39,993 bases of DNA from Acidobacteriota bacterium. GTDB taxonomy: Bacteria > Acidobacteriota > UBA6911 > RPQK01 > JADFOI01. The notes beneath the pieces were generated by a model. The model was not told the origin of the DNA and ran no database searches. It worked only from the letters and a program-made list of their open reading frames with translations. The DNA lies in the NCBI GenBank assembly GCA_022562935.1, contig JADFOI010000016.1, positions 1 to 39,993 of the forward strand, in the 5' to 3' direction. Positions 35,201 to 39,993 of the stretch are shown piece after piece. Position 1 is the first letter of the stretch, and each line of letters opens with the position of its first letter. A program made the position numbers and the translations under genes.

Positions 35201-35600
35201 TGGTCTCCACCAGTGCGGCTTCTCCGGTGACCACAACTCTTTCTGTGAGTGCACCTATCCCAAGCGTGAAATTCACGACTGCCTCGCTACCGATGGTCAG
35301 GTTAATGGGCCGGCGAACTTCGGTGGAAAATCCGGTCAGTTCCGCCTGCACTTCGTAGGGTCCCACGGGAAGCAGCGGCAGCCGGTATCGACCTTCGTCA
35401 TCACTGATGGCCGTCCGCGACTGATTGGTTTCTATACTGGTTGCTGTTACGGTGACACCCGGAAGTACAGCTTGCGATTGGTCCTGCACCACTCCCAGGA
35501 TGCTCCCCGTCGTGCCTTGGGCCAAGGGACCGGCAACGAGCCCGATCAAAACCAATACACAGAGAGAAAATTGAAGAGAAATAAGTTGGATCTTATTCAT
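32265..35600 (-). CDS. Oar-like TonB-dependent receptor with carboxypeptidase-regulatory domain
   Basis: 1111 residues. A signal peptide (SLCVLVLIGLVAGPLAQG) is followed by a carboxypeptidase-regulatory-like Ig domain at about 30-118 (GSILGVVQDQSQAVLPGVTV, DDEGRYRLPLLPVGPYEV). The plug is at about 120-245 (DLPLNGRDVVQLALLQ, TTFLLDGTDIRGSRG, FSAEYGRFTGGVITAVTKSGTN). The rest is an outer-membrane barrel with many alternating strands and a terminal Phe (QIQFALKILF). These receptors are numerous in Acidobacteriota and are thought to import large substrates, often glycans or peptides; the ligand here is unknown. It is a single-gene unit: promoter TTGACA-17-TAGAAA upstream, AAAGGGG before ATG 35600, and a strong terminator downstream. 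Confidence 0.92.
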   Translation of the reverse strand: MNKIQLISLQFSLCVLVLIGLVAGPLAQGTTGSILGVVQDQSQAVLPGVTVTATSIETNQSRTAISDDEGRYRLPLLPVGPYEVQAELTGFSTEVRRPINLTIGSEAVVNFTLGIGALTERVVVTGEAALVETSSAVTAGLIDAKKIRDLPLNGRDVVQLALLQEGVVTSTKIGRGQAGNEGIPLSLAGTRIHQTTFLLDGTDIRGSRGTVPAGANAVVAGVESVKEFKVITGAFSAEYGRFTGGVITAVTKSGTNQLHGSIYEFHRNSALDARNFFDRDPTNPLERSKVPHFIRNQFGFSLGGPIVKDKTFIFGNFEAMRQRLLETQLQNVPSQEARDGQLTGFNPILRRPISGEVSPRMQPYLDLIPLANGRDLGGGLAEHFSPENFPVDQELYTVRLDHQFSDSDTFFARYTLDQSDKQQFESLQSALVFEYRYQYLTLSEKHIFSPNVINELRVGYTRSKANQTGVETVDVDPSLRFSNQTIPLIGRFVGGGLSSFGNFLGLFQIPNNFSYSDDLSWTKGSHFLKMGANFSRMQFNGSVGVRTNGFYVFTSVLNFVRGEPLIFDGFRTAKYVAGMRQNLFGFYLQDDWKFSPRLTLNLGLRYEFITSPTEVGTGESVGRPEIEGRIGNLVHILDTELHLGNPLFPNPSLKNFSPRIGFAWDPFGNGKTAVRGGFGLFHDQLTSYLWGSSSVFNPPFAERVSQRAANPFTPPFPPIGPNEDPYSGASAVPALWAMGDVKQPYIMQFSLNIQQEIMPNTVFTIAYQGSLGRKLPRLTNDANLAVPVKYDASQFPNGPGPEFNGRTYFPFCQTYAPDGSCAFEVGARFPGGSGTLPKRNPLFGGVRMELWDGNSSYNALRLGLSRRFSSNLQFQFAYNFSKGIDDSSNTGHSDNNGGRDEFSGWSVPDPDDKSTSHGLSGNHVAHTFSANFTYDLPFNPSGAAGIIAAGWQINGIVTLATGPASSFNLPFDVAESQQFELSQRPELKPGASNNPVLSDGRDPNAYYDVNAFTLAPRGFFGNVARNTLISPGQATFDFGVAKSFTLHEETSLQFKAEFFNLFNRANFSQPGMDVFTSIDRNGDPVPDPSAGQITSTTGTSRQIQFALKILF

Positions 35601-35652
35601 TTTGCTGGTTCCCCTTTTGAGAAATGAATCGTTTTCAAAAAAAAGTTTCCTA

Positions 35653-35681
35653 TTTCTAATTCAACGCCACGAAATTGTCAA
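35653..35681 (-). promoter_or_regulatory. Sigma-70-type promoter of the TonB receptor gene
   Basis: A perfect TTGACA (35681-35676), 17-bp spacer, TAGAAA (35658-35653), in an AT-rich region. A start near 35646 gives a leader of about 46 bases. The rest of 35682-35938 is AT-rich and holds no gene I can see; CACAGTAAG occurs twice in tandem at about 35748-35765. Confidence 0.7.
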
Positions 35682-35938
35682 ATACTTTTTGTTGATGTTC
35701 TGGAGATATTTTTTGAAAATATGTGTTCCGTAGATAACTGTCATCAACACAGTAAGCACAGTAAGCAATAACCGTGCCTGAAACTCTATCATCCAGCGAT
35801 GACTATATTATCCTGCGTTTTATCAACAGGTTACAGAAATCTCTAACAGATCCCCTTAAAGTTTGAAATTCAAAAATATGAACATTTAGTCCAAGAAATT
35901 GAATTACAATGCCCAGCAGACCACAGACCGCAGACAAC

Positions 35939-36049
35939 CGCTGACAGGCTGAAAGCCGTCAGCGGAAATTCAAGATCCAAAACTCCAAATCCTAAACCAT
36001 TCAAAATTCCAAACCTGGAAGGCGCGCGAAGCGCGCTCCGCGCGCTACA
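35939..36049 (+). repeat. Composite intergenic repeat, copy G
   Basis: Hairpin CCGCTGAC...GTCAGCGG with a longer loop, AAATTC/CCAAA tracts, one CCTGGAA, then GCGCGCGAAGCGCGCTCCGCGCGC. The alr stop codon (36047-36045) lies inside its GCGCGCTAC end. Confidence 0.8.
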
Positions 36050-37079
36050 CGGCTACTCTCTCGACTCGACTTCCGATGGAAGTGAATACTTCATAGGGAG
36101 AGGTGCCCAGGGCCTTGGCCCATGCGCTAGCCGAGATAGGAGAATCGGCCTCATCTTCCAGCAACAGGACCTCTTCGCCTGCTGTAAGGTCGGGGAGGTC
36201 GGTCAAATCAACGCTGATCAGGTCCATACTGATCTGACCCAGCACGGGGACAAACTCTCCCCGAATTTTCACCTGACTTCGGTTGGAAAGGAGTCGGTTG
36301 TAACCGTCCGCGTATCCGACCGGCAGAACACCGATGAGACTGTCTCGCTGGGTGACGAAGGTCCCATAGTAACCGATGGGTTCTCCCTTAGGGACTTGCC
36401 GGATGGTCAGGGTGCGAGTCTTCCACTGAAGAATGGGTCGGACAAAGTCCAGGGCCGGGCAGGGTGAGATACCGTAAAGCATCAGGCCGAGGCGAACCGC
36501 GTCCAGTTGAGCTTCTGGAAACTGAAGACCTGCGCTGTTGCTGATATGCCGCGGGTAGGGCAGGTCCGAAGTGGCCTCCTGAAAGCGCTTCAATTGGAGT
36601 TGGGTGAAATCCGGGTCCTGATCGGAGCTGGCAAAATGCGAGAACAAACCGGTAATTTGCGCGGTTAACCCCGTCACCAGGGCCTTGGCCTCCTGCCAGG
36701 GTACGCCCAATCGCGTCATCCCGGTATCGATTTTGACCTCCACCTTCACGTCGTCCGGAGGAGTTCGGTCATCAAACAGTGCGGCCGTCAAATCATGCTC
36801 GCGAAAGGCCTGTTCCTCTCCCTTCAGGCAGCCGTGCAGCACCAGGATCTTCCCCTCGGGGACATATTTTCTGAGTTCGACCCCTTCTTCGAGCGTAGCC
36901 ACCGTGAAATCATGAATTCCACAATCAGTCAGGCCCTTGGAAACGTGTTGGATCCCGTGGCCGTAGGCATTGGCTTTGACCACAGCGATGATGCGGGTTG
37001 AAGGGGAAAGATGGGTTCGAATTGCGGCAACGTTTTCCTGGAGTCGGGATCGGGATACCTCAACCCAAGAACGTTTCAT
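36045..37079 (-). CDS. alr: Alanine racemase
   Basis: 344 residues of fold-type III PLP enzyme. The PLP lysine is in VVKANAYGHG. KIDTGMTRLG carries the carbamylated-Lys/Arg region, HISNSAGLQFP and VRLGLMLYG follow, and the second-subunit catalytic Tyr is in VGYADGYNR. GQISMDLISVDLTD is the C-terminal domain signature. It makes D-alanine for peptidoglycan. It is about 25 residues shorter than common Alr because the segment between ALFDDRTP and VKVEVKIDTGM lacks the usual helix. ATG 37079 overlaps the dnaB stop (ATGA). The C-terminus (GSRVERVAV) ends inside repeat copy G. Confidence 0.93.
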   Translation of the reverse strand: MKRSWVEVSRSRLQENVAAIRTHLSPSTRIIAVVKANAYGHGIQHVSKGLTDCGIHDFTVATLEEGVELRKYVPEGKILVLHGCLKGEEQAFREHDLTAALFDDRTPPDDVKVEVKIDTGMTRLGVPWQEAKALVTGLTAQITGLFSHFASSDQDPDFTQLQLKRFQEATSDLPYPRHISNSAGLQFPEAQLDAVRLGLMLYGISPCPALDFVRPILQWKTRTLTIRQVPKGEPIGYYGTFVTQRDSLIGVLPVGYADGYNRLLSNRSQVKIRGEFVPVLGQISMDLISVDLTDLPDLTAGEEVLLLEDEADSPISASAWAKALGTSPYEVFTSIGSRVERVAV

Positions 37080-38440
37080 TTGAGTTCGCTGGCCAGATTT
37101 TCAAACTTGGTCCACTGATCAATAAAGGCCAGCTTGACTACTCCAGTGGGTCCGTTGCGTTGCTTCCCGATAATGAGTTGGACGATCCCTTCATCCTCAA
37201 AATTCTCATCCTTGTTATAGAGGTCTTCTCGGTAGAGGAAGAGGACCACGTCCGCATCCTGTTCGATCGATCCTGATTCGCGCAGGTCGGAGAGCTGAGG
37301 ACGGTGGTCGCCCCTTCTTTGCTCCGGAGCACGGCTTAGCTGAGAGCAGGCGATCAGGGGAATGTTGAGTTCCTTGGCCAGACCCTTAAGGGATCGACTG
37401 ATGGTGGAGATCTCCTGCTGGCGGTTTTCATAACGCACTCGGCTGCTGGCCGAGGTCCCCGACATGAGCTGTAGATAATCGACAATCAGCAAGTCCAATC
37501 CGTGTTCCGCCTTCAAGCGGCGGGCCTTGGAGCGCATTTCGATAATCGATATTCCCGGAGTATCGTCAATAAAAATAGGCGCTCGAGCCAACTTACTCAT
37601 GGTCTTGGCCAGGCGCTTCCAGTCTTCCTTAGACAGGTAGCCACTGCGCACCTTGTGACTGTCGACTCGAGCTTCCGAACACAACATCCGGGTGACCAGT
37701 TGCTGGGCCGCCATTTCCAGGCTGAAGATACCTACGACTTTTTCCTTTTCCATGGCGGCATTCTGGGCAATATTCAGAACAAAGCTGGTTTTTCCCAGGC
37801 CAGGGCGAGCTGCCACAATGGTAAGTTCGGCGGCTATCAACCCGGAGGTGAGATTGTCCAACTGGTGGAAACCCGTAGGGATGCCTGAGATGAGCTCTTT
37901 TCGCTGGTAGAGTGACTCGATGTTCGCGTAGCTTTCGGTGAGCAAATCCTGGAGTTGGACGAATCCGCCCTGAATTTTGTCCTGGCTGATATCGAAGATC
38001 GATTTTTCTGCTCGTTCAAGCAGGTCCAGAGGGTCTTCCTCATTCGAGAATCCTCGAACCAGAATTTCATTGGCAGAATGGATCAGCTTCCGGAGAAGTG
38101 CCTTTTCTTTGACGATGCGGGCATAGTGCATCACGCTGGAGACTCTGGGAACGCCGTCCAGCAAGGAGGCGATATAAGCGACCCCACCCATGGATTCCAA
38201 TTCCTTTCGTTTCTGCAGCTCCTCTCTCAGCGTCAATGAGTCTATGGTTCGAGCACCAGAAGAGAGGTGCTCCATAGAGGAAAAAATGTTTCGATGGTTT
38301 TGCAGGTAGAAATCCGCTGTCGTCAAGACCTGCGAGGTTTGGTCAAAGAGGGCATTATCCAGCAGAATTGCGCCCAGGACCGCGCGCTCCGCCTCGAGGC
38401 TGTGAGGTAGGCTTTTCTCGACCGTCACATCAGTCTGCAT
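37076..38440 (-). CDS. dnaB: Replicative DNA helicase DnaB
   Basis: 454 residues. The N-terminal hairpin domain (LPHSLEAERAVLGAILLDN, GGVAYIASLLDGVP) is followed by the RecA-like motor: ISGIPTGFHQLDNLTSGL, Walker A VAARPGLGKTSFVLNIA (usually ARPSMGKT), GIFSLEM, Walker B DLLIVDYLQLM, LIACSQLSR and DLRESGSIEQDADVVLFLYR. There is no intein. It is the ring helicase that unwinds DNA at the replication fork. The order S6-S18-L9-DnaB is conserved in many bacteria. ATG 38440 lacks a clear Shine-Dalgarno site and is 403 bp from the rplI stop, the gap being filled with palindromes. Confidence 0.97.
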   Translation of the reverse strand: MQTDVTVEKSLPHSLEAERAVLGAILLDNALFDQTSQVLTTADFYLQNHRNIFSSMEHLSSGARTIDSLTLREELQKRKELESMGGVAYIASLLDGVPRVSSVMHYARIVKEKALLRKLIHSANEILVRGFSNEEDPLDLLERAEKSIFDISQDKIQGGFVQLQDLLTESYANIESLYQRKELISGIPTGFHQLDNLTSGLIAAELTIVAARPGLGKTSFVLNIAQNAAMEKEKVVGIFSLEMAAQQLVTRMLCSEARVDSHKVRSGYLSKEDWKRLAKTMSKLARAPIFIDDTPGISIIEMRSKARRLKAEHGLDLLIVDYLQLMSGTSASSRVRYENRQQEISTISRSLKGLAKELNIPLIACSQLSRAPEQRRGDHRPQLSDLRESGSIEQDADVVLFLYREDLYNKDENFEDEGIVQLIIGKQRNGPTGVVKLAFIDQWTKFENLASELK

Positions 38441-38458
38441 AGATAGACGTACCCGTAG

Positions 38459-38608
38459 GGGTCAGCCGGTGGCTGACCCGAACCGCATGAGTGGCACATT
38501 CTTTACCCATTCTTTTCGGATTCGGCACCTGAGGTGCCTCCCACATTCCGGAGGTCTTTGCAATCCTGACGGTCCCGGCCGAGCCACCCGTGGCGAGCCA
38601 CCGGCTCG
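38459..38608. repeat. Cluster of short palindromes between rplI and dnaB
   Basis: Hairpins in order: GGGTCAGCC-GGT-GGCTGACCC (38459-38479), GGCACCTGAGGTGCC (38524-38538), GCCACCCGTGGC (38583-38594) and CGAGCCACCGGCTCG (38594-38608). They look like REP-type extragenic palindromes. With the hairpin at 38760-38789 they account for most of 38441-38843. An open frame here (38430-38645 minus) is only a translation of the repeats. Confidence 0.6.
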
Positions 38609-38759
38609 TCCCTACCCTTCTTGGTAGCTGGAACCTATGAATCATCGCGGACTAGGAAAGAATACCGCAAAAGTCCTTTTGAGGAAACGGGGGATATTAG
38701 TTCGTCGTAGCTGCAGGCTTTAGAGGGTGTTGCAAGAGTCGGATGACCCAGGTTTCTTG

Positions 38760-38789
38760 TGTAGGGGAGCACGGCCGTGCGCCCCTACA
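38760..38789. repeat. TGTAGGGG...CCCCTACA palindrome
   Basis: Arms TGTAGGGG and CCCCTACA enclose a perfect inner palindrome CACGGCCGTG, with two-base offsets. It is 54 bp past the rplI stop and could help end that transcript, though no T-run follows. Confidence 0.65.
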
Positions 38790-38843
38790 GGCCTTAATCA
38801 AAATCAAGTGGGGTTTTGCGACGCCCTCTTTAACCTGCGGGCC

Positions 38844-39614
38844 TTACTTCTCTTCTTCTTCTTCTTCTTTTCCTTCTTGTTCTTCTGTCGCTTCTTCCGA
38901 TGTCTCTTCTGATGGCTGTTCTTCCGTTTCTGCTTCTGCTTCTCCTTCTACTGTTTCTGTTGCTTCGACTGCGGCGGCGGTTTCCTCTTCTGGCTCTTCT
39001 TCTCGTTGTCGGCTCTCGGCTTCTTCCTCAGGCGGCCGGTCTTCCGGTTCTGGAGAAATGACCCTCTTGGTTGCCATCGACTGTTTCATTTCTTTGAGTC
39101 TCGCTTCCAATTCGGCAACGATCGCATCGCTTTCTTTGTCCTTCTTCTTGATCTTGCTCACCGGCTCGTCACCTTCCATCAGGATGGAAAGCAGAAGTTC
39201 GGCCGTCACCTCGCTGTGAGGCCGGACCTCGATTCTGTAATTGCCAATGCTTTTAATGGGTTGGTTGAGAATAATCTTTCGACGATCCAGCTGTATGCCA
39301 GTGGTTTTGAGAAGTTCGGCAATATCCTTGGAAGTCACGGACCCGAAGAGCGTTCCGGTCTCGCCTGATTTTCGACTGAGCATCAGATGCAATTGGTTGA
39401 GTTCTTGTGTGAGCAGCTCGGCTTCTTCCTGGTACTTGGATTCTTTTTTAGCCATGGCCAGTCGTTGCTGGTCAATCATCTTTCTGTTTCCGGGTGTTGC
39501 GGGAATAGCTAAACTCTTTGGAATCAGATAATTTCGACCATAGCCATCGGCCACTCTAACCACTGTTCCTCTTTTGCCCAGTTCAAACACGTCGTCGATC
39601 AGAATGACTTCCAT
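38844..39614 (-). CDS. rplI: 50S ribosomal protein L9 with a long acidic tail
   Basis: 256 residues from ATG 39614, with AGAGGA nine bases upstream; a longer frame to 39632 is less likely. Residues 1-148 are a complete L9: MEVILIDDVFELGKRGTVVRVADGYGRNYLIPKSLA, the connecting helix, and TGTLFGSVTSKDIAELL...GNYRIEVRPHSEVTAELLLSI. Residues 149-256 are an addition: a short basic coiled-coil-like stretch (VSKIKKKDKESDAIVAELEARLKEMK) and about 75 residues dominated by Glu, ending in a run of Glu and Lys. Normal L9 stops at about 150. L9 binds 23S rRNA near the L1 stalk. The tail is probably disordered; its GAA/GAG-rich DNA could have grown by slippage. It lies between rpsR and dnaB. Confidence 0.95.
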   Translation of the reverse strand: MEVILIDDVFELGKRGTVVRVADGYGRNYLIPKSLAIPATPGNRKMIDQQRLAMAKKESKYQEEAELLTQELNQLHLMLSRKSGETGTLFGSVTSKDIAELLKTTGIQLDRRKIILNQPIKSIGNYRIEVRPHSEVTAELLLSILMEGDEPVSKIKKKDKESDAIVAELEARLKEMKQSMATKRVISPEPEDRPPEEEAESRQREEEPEEETAAAVEATETVEGEAEAETEEQPSEETSEEATEEQEGKEEEEEEK

Positions 39615-39709
39615 AGCGCTTATTCCTCTCACTTCTCGGACCGTTGAAAGGCCGACACGGCCTCAGGGACCAGGACAGAAATTGAATTCCGTGAACATTC
39701 GCCAGCGGA

Positions 39710-39922
39710 TCAGTCGGGGATGTAGGGGAGCAGGGCTACCTGTCGTGCCCGCTTGATAGCCCTGGACAGCTTTCTCTGGTGTGTACTGCACACTCCGGAA
39801 ATCCGGCTGGGGGTGATCTTGGAACCTTCAGGCACAAACGAACTCAGTATCTTCACATCTTTGAAGTCGATGTAATCGACCTTGTCCGAGCAGAATTTGC
39901 AGTACCTTCTTTGCTTCCTCAC
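39710..39922 (-). CDS. rpsR: 30S ribosomal protein S18
   Basis: 70 residues. MRKQRRYCKFC, VDYIDFKDVKILSSFVPEGSKI, SRISGVCSTHQRKLSRAIKRARQVALLPY: a complete S18 with the CxxC and CxxH residues of the zinc-binding form. It pairs with S6 on the platform of the small subunit. GTG 39922 overlaps the stop of the upstream frame (GTGA), as expected for an rpsF-rpsR pair. rplI follows after 95 bp. Confidence 0.97.
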   Translation of the reverse strand: MRKQRRYCKFCSDKVDYIDFKDVKILSSFVPEGSKITPSRISGVCSTHQRKLSRAIKRARQVALLPYIPD

Positions 39923-39993
39923 TGCTCGTTTCCTGCCGCTACCGTGACGGTTTTCTTGTTTTTGATACCCTTGGCTGGTCCACTTCGTTCCTT
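39919..39993 (-). CDS. 3' end of an upstream gene, probably rpsF
   Basis: The last 24 codons of a frame that enters from the right edge: KERSGPAKGIKNKKTVTV and then AAGNEQ, TGA at 39921-39919. It is Lys-rich and its stop overlaps the rpsR start. The position directly before rpsR fits the C-terminal tail of ribosomal protein S6; a single-strand DNA-binding protein is the alternative. Too little is present to identify the product from sequence alone. Confidence 0.5.
   Translation of the reverse strand, partial: KERSGPAKGIKNKKTVTVAAGNEQ

Noticed and set aside
38430-38645. 71-codon minus-strand open frame between rplI and dnaB
   Set aside because: It is a read-through of consecutive palindromes and has no protein-like motif.
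39720-39745. GTAGGGGAGCA near the rpsR stop as a copy of the 38760 palindrome
   Set aside because: It codes for the conserved S18 C-terminus (ALLPYIPD) and has no matching arm, so the similarity is chance.

Overview
The window comes from a Gram-negative bacterium of roughly even base composition, most likely an Acidobacteriota member known from environmental sequence. lpxC shows a lipid-A outer membrane. The 1111-residue carboxypeptidase-regulatory/TonB receptor (Oar type), the TPR-fused membrane glycosyltransferases and the aroDE fusion fit Acidobacteriota. This assignment is an inference from gene content; no rRNA or tRNA is present to confirm it.

Layout, left to right. (1) 1-1135: a damaged end. 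A CBM9/DUF5916-type outer-membrane gene is cut after about 142 codons at a sequence junction near 296 and followed by an unrelated open frame. A MITE-like element with 32-bp inverted ends lies at 850-1123. (2) 1136-7964 (minus): a tight four-gene operon of three tandem TMTC-like membrane glycosyltransferase/TPR proteins and a Dpm1-like polyprenyl-phosphate-mannose synthase, probably an envelope protein-glycosylation module. (3) 8106-13844: an Lhr-type helicase carrying an in-frame 80-bp palindromic insertion, and an Ig/PKD-OmpA lipoprotein. (4) 14072-17165 (plus): a MauE/DoxX-like membrane redox protein and a YyaL/SPATA20 thioredoxin-fold protein. (5) 17280-20832 (minus): amidase, GerMN, rph and rdgB. 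(6) 21008-27216 (minus): lpxC, a secreted LolA-like protein, a ThiF/MoeB enzyme, thrB, aroDE and pgsA. (7) 27512-32083: uvrC convergent with yjjX, then suhB, ispF and ispD. (8) 32265-35600: the TonB receptor with a clear promoter and terminator. (9) 36045-39993 (minus): the conserved rpsF-rpsR-rplI-dnaB-alr cluster, in which L9 has a long acidic tail.

Most genes are housekeeping. The spaces between them are the unusual part. At least seven copies of a composite repeat (GC hairpin, AAATTC-rich tract, CCTGGAAC repeats, GCGCGC hairpin) occur, along with a second class built on 7-8-mer words (CTGACAG, CTCAGTC, CACGACAG, CTGACCGC). Copies sit against stop codons, supply stop codons, and in one gene encode the signal peptide. 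GGGGACAG hairpins form a third class. Two genes (uvrC and the amidase) have extended -10 promoters so close to the start codon that their mRNAs should be leaderless. No CRISPR array, prophage, defence system or intact transposase was seen.
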